Source: Ilyonectria destructans (taxonomy: Eukaryota > Ascomycota > Sordariomycetes > Hypocreales > Nectriaceae). Taken from it: a stretch of 64,000 nt of DNA. The notes beneath the pieces are model-generated. The model saw only the letters and a program-made list of their open reading frames with translations, had not been told where the DNA came from and did not search any database. This document shows, in pieces, positions 21,354 through 32,773 of the stretch (its first letter is position 1; the number at the start of each line of letters is the position of its first letter). Location of the stretch: the NCBI GenBank assembly GCA_020740775.1, contig JAHEWK010000023.1, forward strand, positions 124,001 through 188,000. Reading direction: 5' to 3'. The position numbers were made by a program, and so were the translations under genes.

Positions 21354-24308
21354 CATACATGGGCAAACCATTTAAACGGTCGAATATTTCCTCAAACGTT
21401 TGAACGGTTCAAAAATATTGCAAACGGTTAAACGAACGAATAAACGATTTAAACGAACGAATGAACGATTTATGACGGTGAGAAATATCCACCGCGCCTG
21501 CTCTAATACCAGTCGAAATAATACCCACTATCATCATCAACGTCCTGAGAGTCACCCTCCGGCCGTGGGATTCCGATTAGACCCATCCCATTCTCATGCA
21601 GAGGCCGTATAAGTCCTTGACGCAACCAATTGCCCGTACATTCAATCATCTCGATAGTTTTGCATGTGATTCGTAATCTATCCCATGAATATGTTCTTCT
21701 TGCCCCAGAAAACGTCCTCTCCGGCTCCGATGACTCTGCTGGGATAGAAAGAATGGAAATAGCCATGCAGCTAAGTTTCGGATACTGCTTTCTCTGCTGT
21801 GGTTGACACCACCACTCCAGAGGCGTACAATCCAGAGGGATATCTGTTGCATCAACGTTGATGAAGCTAGTGAAATCATCCCTAATACTCGCATTAATAG
21901 TCCTAACCTCCAGCTTCTTTGATAGTATCGCAAGTTGATTTGGCTTCTTTGCCATTGGTGGTGGCATCGACGTGGGGGTGGAGGGATGGTCGCTGGGTTG
22001 CTCGTAATTAAATTCCTTTTGCCAGAATGCTATGGCCGAGGCAATAGTATCTTTATGCCATTACTTTGGCCAGTTCTGCTTGATATATGCGATGCGTTTA
22101 CGGGGATCAAGGAGGAGAGCGGCGGCGTATACGGGAACCTCGTCAGTTAGGCGGTAGTATTTAGAGAGGATAAACCATCCCATATCGATGGCTCGAACCA
22201 TCCGTTCGTCGGAGTGTTCATCCGACTGATATATCTTCTGATACAATGTTAGTAATCGATTTGATGTGGATAGATTGAAGGGTACCTGTTGTTCTTCGTA
22301 ATGGAGTAACAACATATCCATCGGCATCAACGATTGTGAGATAGACGAGTCATCTCCCTCTACATACAATGTTGCTGAAGTAAATGGCTGAAGAAATGTA
22401 TGTACTTTGCCTAGCAACTCCCAATCTCCAACTAATAGCCGATTGTCTCCGATGGCCTCTTCGTGATCAGACATAAAGGACTGAATTTTATCCTTCTTTC
22501 TAATCGCACAATCAATAACCTGATACCAGGACGACCAGCGGGTACGATTATCCATCCCTAAACGAAGTCCCACTGCCTTATCCCATGCATTCTGGTGGAG
22601 GCTTGATGAACTTAGCCACACAGCTAAGCCATGAAGCTTGCGTAATGCAGGGACATTCTCAACGCCGCTAATGTCGTCAGCCGATATCACGGACGTATTG
22701 CTAGCCGTGCTGCCCTTGCGCTTGTGCTTTCTGGCCGGCTCTCCGTTCTTTCTCTTTGCTGTATTTCGTTCGGCGGCAGCCTTCTTTCGATGAGAGGCTA
22801 GGATCTCGGAAAACTGGGAGAGAAGCTCCTCTCCAGTGACGCCGGATGCTGACTCGAGTGCTGCAACTAGAGCCTCTGTAGAAGATGCGAGAAGGAAGGC
22901 TTAAAGGGATAGATTAATAATAATAATATGCGCGATACAGCATATACGACGTCCTTTTGCGTTGAATTTAATCTACTCAATATCAGCCTATAGCCTAAAC
23001 TGAGTAGTTAACTAACCTTATGTCTACTCATTAGCTTGCATTATATAGACTCAAGACATATGTCGTTTGATGTCGCGGTGTCACCCGTGTGCCAACCAAG
23101 TTTTGACTGTATCCCGTACTTCTCTAAAATATCAATAATAACCTGCGCTTGAGCTTCTCCAGAATGACTCTCTGCACATTCTGGTAGAGATAGTAGTGCC
23201 TTACGAAGCTTGTAGCCTTTATCTACCCATTGTGCACACACAGCAAGTAGAGAATGTCTATACGGTGATATCCAGAGGTCTGTTGAGATATAAATCGGAC
23301 TTGACGCAGTAGTAAGACTGTCCTTGATCTCGCTGCTGTAAAAATCATAGTTTGCTGCAATATATCGGACCATCGTACGCCGTGAGGTAATGAGGGAGTC
23401 TTTGATGTATGGGTTACATGCGAGAGCTAGTTGTTTAAACTCGTCCCATTCAATAGCCGAAAAGGGCACTCTCCGACGCGTGAGTATGCTGATCAATGCT
23501 TCCTGATATGCTTGCGGGTTGAAGGCATTTCGAAGTGCGTCCTCGCTTGCTACAGGGCGAAAATGTGCGGAGATTGAGCGCTGGGTGCCCGATACAGACC
23601 TGGTGGATCTGGATGCGACGGGATGGTTGTTTCTGACGTGATTGGCAGCATTTGCCTTATGGTCGTATCGTTTATCTCGACACACAGTGCAAGTATAGAT
23701 AGTTTTACCTCCAGTCTTGCGTCCGCGTGTATTTGAACGGTCCTTCATAATATCCATAATTGAGAGGAAGTTTGACGGCAATCTATTAATATCTAAGGGG
23801 GTTTCTGTAGTACCAATAATAGACGATGTGTCAGATAACATATTGGTAGTTAAAAGGCGAGATTTTGAACTTGGTATTATGGATTGAGACCCGATGTCAA
23901 TAGGTTTTATGTCAACCTAGCACCGATACACAAATGCAGACATTGAATAAAAGATCAGTGTAGATTGAGGACCATCTCTTCTATCTAAGGAGGGACGAGA
24001 GTCAGTCTCTTATACCTGTGTTCAGTCTGCCGATCTCATAAGCAGCAGGCTGTTGCCTGACGCTAGATATGGTGTAGCGTTCACGCTGACCGTGAAGCTA
24101 TTCACGATAGTCGTGATCCTTGCTCTTGACCTAAGCAAAGGTCTCTGGAGCTTGACATTTTGAAAGATTTTTCAAGTACCAAGGCTGGAAAATCGTTTAA
24201 CCGTTCAAGCGGTTTTAGGATGCCCTTAAACGGTTAAACGATTTAACATGCATAAACGTTTTAAACGGAACGACCGACCGAACGAACGAACGAAAGTGCC
24301 CATGTATG
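21354..24308 (-). mobile_element. hAT element with perfect 8-bp target duplication
   Basis: A 2955-bp element with 12-bp inverted ends CATACATGGGCA, flanked by GCCAAGCG at 21346-21353 and 24309-24316. Both subterminal regions hold clusters of AAACGGTTAAACG-like repeats and (AACG)n runs, in mirrored arrangement, probably transposase binding sites. It carries one transposase gene on the minus strand that has acquired stops, so it now depends on a transposase supplied elsewhere. Confidence 0.92.
21503..23841 (-). pseudogene. hAT transposase with premature stops
   Basis: The N-terminal part (23841-23041) has a C2H2/BED finger (YTCTVCRDKRYDHKANAAN, H-V-R-N-N-H) and the start of the RNase H-like core (IYISTDLWISPYRHSLLAV, GWHTGDTATSNDICLESI). 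A stop follows at about 23041. A candidate intron near 22965-23009 precedes coding sequence for FNAKGRRICCIAH, then a TAA at about 22903 where relatives have glutamine. The frame reopens through 22883-22061 (ASGVTGEELLSQFSEIL, LRLGMDNRTRWSSWYQVID). The C-terminal dimerisation domain is in the frame at 21967-21503 (PLEWWCQPQQRKQYPKLSC, ILSIPAESSEPERTFSGARR). At least two nonsense changes and a frame change make it inactive. Confidence 0.85.
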
Positions 24309-24863
24309 GCCAAGCGTGCTTCAGCTCCAAGAGCCAAATACACCCCACAGGAAGATGATCTTCTCATCGAGTTAAAGGAGGGCAGGGAGATGCTAGCGTG
24401 GCCCGAGATTCACCAGCGGTTCAGCGAGGCCTATCCAGGGCGGTCTGTCGAGAGTCTACAGGTGCATTACTCTACGAAACTCAAGAGTCGTGATAGACTC
24501 TAGGACGTTGGCGGTGTATGTCAAGTCTGCCTGATGACTTGGTCGCCGTACGTCTTGATGGAGTTCAATAGGCGAAGAATGGCCTGCAAGCTGAAGGAGA
24601 AATGGGGCTAGTTTTACGCAGTTGTTTCCAGGACGGCGTATTATGAGCCTTCGGGTGTGCTAGTGGACGACGTTGGCAGGGAATTAGGAATAATGAAGCT
24701 AGGTGGTTGACCCAGACAGCCAGACTAGGGCTCCCTCGGAGTCGGATCTTCAAAGGGTATCCTAGAAGAATCGTCGTCCCAGAATTTCAACTACTTGAGC
24801 CTCCACCGCATTGTCAAGTCAAAACAGGTATAATAGCCAGCCAAATAATTCTGCTATTGAAAA

Positions 24864-27800
24864 TCAATAGAAGGGCCCTGTATACATAAAAGGATGATTA
24901 GATGAAGCCCCAAAGTTTACCACAAAATGAAGTCCCACACCCTCTTCCTCGGTATCAACCCCAACACAGGGGTACATTTTTACGACCTTGAACTTCGTCC
25001 GCTCAGAAGCATTTCCTATGTTGGAGTCAGTACATTAGATATAATTGGCGCATGTCCGCACTGCCTCACGGGATAGTTGGTAACTGACCCATATTCATCT
25101 TCTTACCATTCAGGGTGCAGAATCCCTCTCCCGTCTCCAAGTTCAGGCAAGCACCGACGATGCCGCCAGCACCGAACTCTCCGGGAGCCCCAAAGTCTGG
25201 GGTTGGGACGGCTCCATAATCTGACTCGATGAATAGGTTCCCGTCATCCCCGTGATAGGCCCACGATCCGTCAAACCAGCCCGGCATCTGATCACGACCG
25301 ATGTCTTCGCCGCAGAAGCCAAGACCTAGAATCCTGCATCGAGTTGTGAGTTTTTATAGGTCCAGCTAATGACACGTTAAGATGGCAACGCACCGAGAGT
25401 TCGAATCTTTCAGGACAGTAACCTCAAAGTAGAAGTGTTTATTCGATGCCGAGGATGGGGGAACACAGCGCTTGCTTCGGATGCAGACACTGTCGAGGCC
25501 ATCCGCCTTTTCGTGGACTTGAACCTCTGTCAAGGGCGAATAAGTCTTACCATACAATAAAGCTTACAATAATACAATAAATAAAGGGCCAGCTTACCGT
25601 GGATTCCGGTACATTCTTGATGACCAGAGGTGCTGCAGGAAGTAACGAGTACACTCTGCTTGAAATCAGTCCAAAGCAGCGTCGTCGGAAACCCATGCTC
25701 CGGTCTTGCGTGCTCTGCCCTCGCATGTTGCTGAAAATGCTCGCGGAGACTATCCAACAATTCCAGGCGGCCTAGTCTCGTGGCGTAGTCCACACAGGAC
25801 CAGTTGTCTTCGTCGAGGCCAGTCGGATTTACCCCATGCTTCTTCAGGGCCTCTACGACATTGGAGCTGCCAGCCAGCACCGCTCAGTGGTAAGGATTCT
25901 TGATCATCTTCCACGTATTTCGTTTCAGAGCTCTCGTTATGAACGCCTCGAACGGTGCCGATCCTTCGAGAGCCTCGGTGGCGTCAATAAGCTTCAGTAG
26001 GTCATCGTCGGTCAGAGATTCGTCATTGACGTTTTCGAGTACTTCCCCTATGATGCCGTGAAATTTCGAGTACGAGGAGGTGGCAAATATGTTGAGACAG
26101 TGGATTCGGCCTTCATCGGCTCCCGCTGCCAGCAGCTTCTCGACAACCTCTAGATGGCCTCCCTCAGCGGCTGCTTGGAGCGCCGTCCGTCCTTCAGTCA
26201 GTCGTCCAGTCCGTCCTACATAACGAGCAGCGGCATTTACATCGGCTCCCGCTGCTACCAGCAGTTTAACGACGGCCTCGTGTCCATTCTGGGCAGCATA
26301 CCACAGCGGCGTTCGGCTGTGAGTATCCTTCAGATCTGGACTATGTCCAAGTCTAAGGAGTGCATCCGCGGCCTCGCTTGCTCCAAAGCATCCTGCCAAA
26401 TGTAGTCCCGTCATTTTCCCTGGACCTTTTTTTTGGTGGCCATCAGCGCTTGACTCGATGCCTCGACGTTAGCTTTACTCATGAGAAAGCTGATGACTTG
26501 ACTCGGTGGCTTATCCTTGGGAGCATGATGTCCCCAATTGTGCGCGGCGTAATCGTAGAATGGATTTGACCGCAATCGCTCCTCAAACTTGTGGTCCGTT
26601 GTACAGATCCCGGTCTCAAAGACGATAAATGAGAGGTAGGTAACACAGGTTGTCGTGATTTCAGATTCTGGGTCCCGAAACCATCGTTCCTGTGTCTGCT
26701 TGAGGTATTCTTGCGTTGTGTAGTGAACCAGGCGGATGACGCCGCTCTCTTCGTCGACCGTTACCAGTCCAGCGCATACAGAGACCATGTCTCCAATGTG
26801 TAGCAGGTCCCCATGGTCAAGCTCAGACTTTCCCGTCTTTGTTGCGAGGGCATGCTGAAGTTCTGACGTAGTAAGCTGTCTCTTCGCGCACGTGATCCAT
26901 GATAGGACCTTCATCGCAAGTGTCTTCATTCCTGGCATCTGTCCGTTGATTCTCTCCATAGCTTGTTCGTACGCACGAGCGAGGACTTGATCCTTCTGAT
27001 CCTCGCCTAATCCTTGGCCTTGCTTCCGGAAAGTCTCCATTGCGCTTCGGATATCATTTAGTGTCAGCTTATCGCCAAGTAAACCAAGATAGAGTTGTGC
27101 CAAGAGAAACCTGCGGATCGTTAGTGGCTGCGCTACTCTTCCTATTATGAGAACGTACATTCCACCGACGGCTTCTGAGATGCCCGTCATAATATCTTCT
27201 TGCAGCTGTCGGTCCTGCTGGACGAAAGATGGTAGCTGCCCTATGTGACCTTCTAGGTATCTTGCCACATCGCCGAGGCTCGCACGAATCTCTATTGATA
27301 AGCTGGTTTCGAAGCGATCCATAATATCCGGAATGGATCTCGACGTCGCAAAAATGTTTGTCCCGTGCCTTGTCTGAAGGTTGAAAAGTTCCGAGAGGAA
27401 CCTCGTCCGGCATCCGTCGGATGCTCGGCATTCGTCAAGAGCGTCAACGATGATGAAGACTCTCGAATACATCGCCGCCACGGAATGAAGGAGTCCTGAG
27501 ATTTCTTCGAGGGATGGCCGCGTTCGTTTGGTCTTGTGCCGATCGTAAAGATTTTTGACGCTGTCTGGCAGGGAAGACCGGCATTGAGTCAGCTGCTTCA
27601 GCACACTTGCCAGCAAGTCATCAATCTTCTGCTCGTGTTGCCGCCGGAAGTTGCAGTAGATGTACGCGATGCCGATCTCCGAGTCGTTGTCAAACTTTGA
27701 ATTGAGGTAATCGACTACGATTGACGTTAGGATCGTCTTTCCAGCCCCAGGTATGCCTGGGCAGAACAGCGTCTGCTTGCTCGCAGTTAGCCAACCCAGG

Positions 27801-28884
27801 AACTCTTCCGACTCAAGGAGCCAATTCCCGGTTGCTGGTTGCCGTCTGCTAAGGTAGTCGCTTTGCTGCGGGCCGTAGTCGATGGGCGTGAGCCAATCAA
27901 GAATCGCAACATCTTCCTTTCTGTCCAACTTGGCCCGAGTATGTGTGGTGTTTTCTCGAATTGTGGACACGGCATCGCAAACTACATCCAATATTAGAAC
28001 TCGTTGCCAGCTTCACTTAAAAACAACTAACCCTTGCTAAGTATGTCTCTCACTGGGCGCTCTCCGTCAACATCACCTGGCTGAACATATTGAAGAAGTT
28101 CCTTCGCAAACGCCGCAGCTATAGCTGCAGCATGTTCCTGCCAGTCTTTATTCTTGTGCGAATCTGCATAGTCGCAAATTCCCCGGATGACGATGCACGG
28201 GAAGTTGTTCACCAATCCCGCCGCTTCCATTTCAACGCAGAGAACATGACCACCAAGATCCTTGGTGAGTCTATCCCGGAAGGTAGCGTCCTTGATGACC
28301 TGGTTACCGGATGCGATCAGGCCATAGTGCACACGCATATCTCTGGGTTTCCTCCTGACAACTTGGGTCTTATCGCAGAATCGACAATTCTCTTCTCCCT
28401 CCTCTTCGTCTTCACGGCCAGGGATGGCGCCGCAATCCGTGCTTTCGGCAACATGGCCGTAATTCACGCGAAACAACACATCCTCAAGTGAATCGGACCT
28501 TAGATACTTTGGCACCAGTTTCGGCCATTTCTCTTTCAGTTCGTCTAGATACTCCGGTATCTTGGACCCGCTCAACTCATGCTCCGTCTCCAGTTTTGTC
28601 AAAGCCGTAAGCAGCGAGGTAGGTGGGTTGTTCAGCGACCCAGTCCGTTCGAAGTTGCCGCCTTCTTTCGCCTTGCCGAAGTCCCATTGTACCACGCCGG
28701 GAAACTGGCCCACCGGTGCGCTAACGACCACATCTCCGAGTCTGACCTTGGGTGGAATACCGCCGCCGATGCCAACCATCAGTCCGAACCTAATAGACGG
28801 AAAGGTGGAGACCATCCAGGCGGCAACAGTCGCTGCCGGATTGTTGCCGATCTGTCCTTTGGGCAGGCAAGCGTTCGCATGCAC
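24864..28884 (-). pseudogene. PNP-NACHT-ankyrin-SPRY NOD-like receptor, decayed
   Basis: Domains in transcript order. PNP/UDP phosphorylase-like sensor (28884-28032: FGLMVGIGGGIPP, LCVEMEAAGLVNN). Intron 27982-28031. NACHT NTPase (27981 to about 26430) with Walker [10 protein letters not shown] and Walker [12 protein letters not shown]. Ankyrin repeats (26414-25650: RTPLWYAAQNGHEAVVKLL, ALQAAAEGGHLEVVEKLL). SPRY domain in three exons (25526-25394, 25333-25089, 25015-24864) with GT-AG introns, ending at TGA 24864. Intact relatives are about 1300 residues and act in fungal non-self recognition. Damage: roughly the first 90 residues are missing at the junction with a Helitron fragment; a frame change lies at an A8 run (26427-26434); and TGA at 25884-25886 stands where ankyrin relatives have Trp (YHWAV). 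Confidence 0.88.
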
Positions 28885-29198
28885 CGATTACAAAATCCAA
28901 GGCGAAGCCCTCGTCGAGATTGCGCTGGAGCTGCGAGGAACCGGAACAAAGCTGAATACGACAACTGGACAACTCGAGGCAGGAAAGTGCGATCCGTACA
29001 GCCTGTATGTGCAGCTATCGCGGTGCACATCGCTTGATGGTATTATGTTGCTGTCAAAGGCACGGGTGCAGGACATAGTCGGGAATAAAAATACCACAGG
29101 AAATGTTTGATGGCGAGGCTAGGCTGGAACAGTTGTGCGAGGGGACAGTAAATGAGGCCCGATTATCATTGTTGTCATATCCATCTGCACAAGAGTAG
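28868..29198 (+). pseudogene. Helitron helicase C-terminal fragment
   Basis: The plus strand encodes AFACTDYKIQGEALVEIALELRG, CDPYSLYVQLSRCTSLDGIML and VGNKNTTGN, the C-terminal part of a PIF1-type helicase as found in Helitron RepHel proteins. After 29105 the homology continues in another frame (FDGEARLEQLCEGTVNEAR) to a stop near 29198. The 5' edge meets the receptor pseudogene head-to-head at about 28868, where only the last helicase motifs remain. No Helitron 3' hairpin/CTRR end could be assigned. Confidence 0.8.
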
Positions 29199-30120
29199 CG
29201 TTAATGTAATTTAGATAATAGGTTTCTTATATATAAATAGAAGTAGGTAGAAGGATAGAAAACCAATATATATATAATCAGAGCATAAGAGAGAATCTCA
29301 TAAAATATAAGGACAAGAGCAATAATGCTATCACAAACCGAGTTCCTTACCTCAGCATGCTCAGGCCATTTCCAAGAGTAGTTTAGCGTCATTGGGATTT
29401 GGTGACGTTATTTGTGGGACTCCTCGAGTAAATGGCCTGAGTGTGCTGTGTCAATGATTTTGGGCCGGAGTCAAGATGGACACAACGCGCACCTTACAAC
29501 ACGATAGACATGTAAACTCTGACCGACTGAAGCGTTATACAATGCTCGATAGTACTTCACTGATTTTTTTTTACTATGTTTCCTCTTCGCTTCGTGGGCT
29601 ATGCCTTGAGGAACGAAAGGGTCTTAGAGGACGGGCGCGGGGAAAAGAGGGGCTCAGGCAACGCGCACTGACGCAAAATCACGTGACTTCTTCGCTCTCA
29701 TGCCTTGAGGAACGAAGAGAGGAACGAAGAGAGGAACGAACGAAGTGACGAAAGGTTTTATGCCGCCATCTTTTCCCGGGCCTCAAAATCACCTGACTCT
29801 CCCAATCAAAAGTTTTGCCCTTAAAACCCGTGCCTCGGCGCCTGACCAAACCCGTCGTGCTGTCTATCTTTTTCCGCGACGCCTTGCGTCTCATGCAACA
29901 TGAACGAAAGAGGTAAGATGACTAATCGTAGCAGGAGGTAAGCACATGCTCTGTACTGACGGCCTGAAAGGGTTAGGAAATATCAAAATCGAAATCAGCT
30001 ATATCCTGAACATCAGCTTTGATTCTGTAAATGCGTTTTCACCTTGTAATCCCCCCTCATCTATATCCTACCAACACTTATTATCTCGCTTCTTTAATCA
30101 GTTCTTATCCGTCAGTTCTT
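29199..30120. other. AT-rich spacer and short GAGGAACGAA repeats
   Basis: AT-rich DNA to 29.4 kb, then unique sequence. At 29600-29745 a direct repeat of ATGCCTTGAGGAACGAA is followed by several tandem GAGGAACGAA units. No gene is supported. Confidence 0.5.
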
Positions 30121-30250
30121 ATCCGTCAGTTCTTATCCCGACCAGTCCCACAGCTCGGCTTCTCTGATCGTTGCGTCGCTTAACCGTTCCAGCCTCCCCT
30201 CCGCTGCAACCATATTGTCGGGCACCTTGTTGCCTACGAAGTCCCTCTCT
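30110..30250 (-). pseudogene. Second Helitron helicase C-terminal scrap
   Basis: On the minus strand the sequence encodes RERDFVGNKVPDNMVAAEG followed by RLERLSDATIREAE, matching the extreme C-terminus of Helitron-type helicases. Only about 37 residues remain. Downstream on that strand are three tandem GATAAGAACTGACG units (30100-30140 region). Confidence 0.6.
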
Positions 30251-31030
30251 CGCGCTCTAGGCTCCTTGGCTGCCTCTCGACGCTGCCAGACTCCCTCGGT
30301 TGTTCGTACTCTCTTTGCGTCGCCTTTAAAGTGCCGGCCGACGTCAGGATGCCGAGATCCGCCAGCCCCGGAGCGTCGACCGCTCCTAGCGGCACTGAGT
30401 TGCTCTCTGTCCTAACCGCCTCCTGGAACTGCCGCTGCGCAGCCTCGAAGATGTCCGCCGATGTACGGATTCCCAGACCGGCAAGCGCTACGTTTTCGCG
30501 ATTGCGTGCATCTCATCGACGGAACTGGTCGGCTAGACTCTCCTTCTCCATAACGAATCGCCTTCACTAGCTCTCCTATATCAGTATTTCTGCCACGCTG
30601 CATAAAACACGACGCAGGGCCCCAGATAAATAATCCTGCCACCTTCTCCATGACCTCCTACCACCCGACCCCGGGCCTTGCTCCTGCCTAGTCCGAGAAT
30701 CCGTTCTCTACGTCTTACCCCGGGTCTCCCCTGATCCTTTGCTCCGGTAGAAGCTCAGAAACCATTCCACCCTGAGATGCAGAGACAGGCGCCGTCTTGC
30801 CTTGAAACTGTAGTGACTTTATAATGTCAGCTGCGTTCTGTTCTTCGCCAATCGCTTTGCAGATATATCAAGGTTTCTTCCTCTAACACTACATCCGTCA
30901 CAGCCCCTGAAAGCTCGACGAAGGTAGTGTATCAAGGATTTGGAATTACTCCTCTATATAAGCCGCCTATACCACCCCCCGACTTCCTGCCCCTTTCCGC
31001 GGCTTGCTTCACCTCTAACCTCTATTCGTT

Positions 31031-32099
31031 ATGTCTCGGCAGGCAACCTTCTCGAATACTATCCACTTGCGAGACTTTGTCGACAGCGTTACGGACGACC
31101 CGGGCCGGGAAAACGCACCCAACTACGTGGAAATCCAGACTGATGTTAACACCTTCAATAAGGATGGCTTTTATAGTTCTCGCATCGACATTAACCCCAT
31201 CCGCACCCGCATTCATGCCTATCTGACGCGAGAAGAGCGGGAGCTCTACACCCCTAACACATTCTTCTATGCTGACGGCCGCTTCTCCGCCGCCCACTCT
31301 GCGGCCAGCACGCTAGAGATCAGCGTCCAGGCCCTCAGTTTGTCGAGGTACGTCACGACTCACACACGGCCTCACACAGGCTGACCTTCCTAGGCACCCT
31401 GGTGACGTCTCCGACTTTGAAGAGTATCGCCGCTACTTACCAGGACAATGGTGCCCGATGGTGACCGTCATCGGATCCGTGCCATCGCCCAGCGACAACA
31501 CCAGCGACCCTTCTGAACCTCGCGGCTTCACCATTGACACATCCGTGTATGACGCCTCAAAGGCATCTCCGGTCCCGTTCTCCGTGACTTGTTTCTTTGA
31601 AAATACGAAGCGGTGGCAAAAAGTCAGAACACCTTTACCTGGAGCTCTCCTGAGCATCACCGCCAAGGTAGCAGGTCGCACCACTGACACCAATCAACTG
31701 GCCCTCCGTATCCTTGACTTGGCCTACATGCCGAGGCCTGCCCAAGCCCCCCCGGCCACGCCGACTCCGACCGCTACTCCGCCTTCAAAGCGGTCCGCTC
31801 GCTGGGAGGGCCGGGCCACTCCATCCACCCCTTCAAAGAGACAGCGCGTCTCCGAGGGCGCCAGCGACGTTGCGGAGCCATCCTATGGGAATCCAACTTC
31901 ACAAGAAGCGACAGAAGGCCGCCTCCATCTGCCGCACATAGCGGACAACGCAAAAGCCTCACCCAATCCCCTATCTCCGTTGACTATAGCTGATGCTGAC
32001 GAATCCTCAATCACATTAGCCCCTTCCCCCAGTCTTGATGGTGGAACACGGCCGCATCGCAGCCGGCACCCCCCCAAGAAATATGCCGATGGAGAGTAG
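31031..32099 (+). CDS. Uncharacterised protein with two OB-like modules
   Basis: Model: 31031-31347 joined to 31394-32099, 340 residues. The 46-bp intron (GTACGT donor, TTCCTAG acceptor) joins SLSR to HPGDV in phase. Two successive beta-rich modules have similar order: residues about 30-105 (NYVEIQTDVNTFNKDGFYS, NTFFYADGRFS) and 135-235 (PMVTVIGSVPS, FSVTCFFENTKRWQKV, LLSITAKVAGRT). The F-(Y/S)-(A/I)-(D/T)-(G/A)-(R/K) strands resemble OB folds. The C-terminal 110 residues are Pro/Ser-rich with basic patches (SKRSARWEG, RPHRSRHPPKKY). Single-strand DNA binding is an inference from this pattern. It sits about 800 bp from a Helitron helicase end, so it may be Helitron cargo. No stop or frameshift is present. 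Confidence 0.75.
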
Positions 32100-32227
32100 A
32101 CAGTGGTCACTGCCATGGTGTCAGGCGCCTCTACATTTAAATTTATTTCTCCCTTTCACCCTACTGTCCTGTGCCTAGCCATGACTCTCGATCTTGCAAA
32201 GCGACTCTTGCAAGGTGACTCCCCTGC

Positions 32228-32773
32228 TCAGTCACTTTCTTCGTCCCGAGATACACACGCTCCCCTGTGTGTCTTCCAGTCTGCCTTCTGGTGGTCTTTG
32301 CCACAGTATGCCACAGCCTTGCACCGCGTGCACTTCCTGATCCCTTCCATCTTTCCGCACACCGCGCAAACTATAGCTCCCACCCGAGCTTCGGCCCCTG
32401 CCCCAACTTCGAACATCTCCTCCTGGATGGCTTGTCGCGTCTGGCTTTCGCATTCTCCTTTCCCACACACGCCGCTGACAAGAACCCCAACGTAGGGATC
32501 ACCCTCTTTGTGAAGAAAGGACATTGGCGTCTGCAGAACGGTCGCGATGGGTGATCCGCAAATTCCGCAAAACGGATTGGACGCTGCGCGACAAGCCGGT
32601 TCGTGTTCTTTCAAAAAAGGCAGCACTGCACGCTGAAACCGATAGGCGTATGAATCATCTTGCCGGGCATGGGATAGGGGCCTGACGAGATTCTTTGAAA
32701 TCTCGTGAGTAAAATTCAGACCTTCGGGGATATTGTCGCAGGAAAATTGGAATCGAACCGGGCACGTCGCCAT
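32228..32773 (-). CDS. MYND-type zinc finger protein
   Basis: A 181-residue single-exon protein. I start at ATG 32773 (MATCPVRFQFSCDN) because the two codons before it begin with GTG. A Cys-rich middle (CGICGSPIA, GVCGKGECESQ) is followed by a C-terminal MYND finger: CAVCGKMEGIRKCTRCKAVAYC, then H-x3-A-D-W-x2-H-x3-C. MYND domains mediate protein-protein contacts, often in transcriptional regulators. The N-terminal half is not recognised. The next gene (beta-tubulin) lies about 870 bp away, divergently oriented. Confidence 0.8.
   Translation of the reverse strand: MATCPVRFQFSCDNIPEGLNFTHEISKNLVRPLSHARQDDSYAYRFQRAVLPFLKEHEPACRAASNPFCGICGSPIATVLQTPMSFLHKEGDPYVGVLVSGVCGKGECESQTRQAIQEEMFEVGAGAEARVGAIVCAVCGKMEGIRKCTRCKAVAYCGKDHQKADWKTHRGACVSRDEESD

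Larger units (their letters stand above)
20701..24503 (+). pseudogene. Myb/SANT-tailed hypothetical gene split by a hAT insertion
   Basis: The 5' part (20701-21353) encodes a Ser/Arg-rich start, an acidic stretch (NDDNDDSDTGSES, DPEGDDSDGEDQ), a basic KRRKVSR nuclear-localisation-like motif and the conserved block ASFEEWPLENASLKRI followed by TTFQVQFDWTPCTKHGH. The 3' part (24317-24503) encodes a Myb/SANT-like domain (KYTPQEDDLLIELKEG, LAWPEIHQRFSEAYPGRS, LQVHYSTKLKSR) and stops at 24503. The parts are separated by a hAT element, and the 8-bp duplication GCCAAGCG falls exactly where the coding frame resumes (RAKR then ASAPRAK). No in-frame ATG is visible at the 5' end; the codon at 20701 is TTG, so a first exon may be missed or lost. 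Confidence 0.8.
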
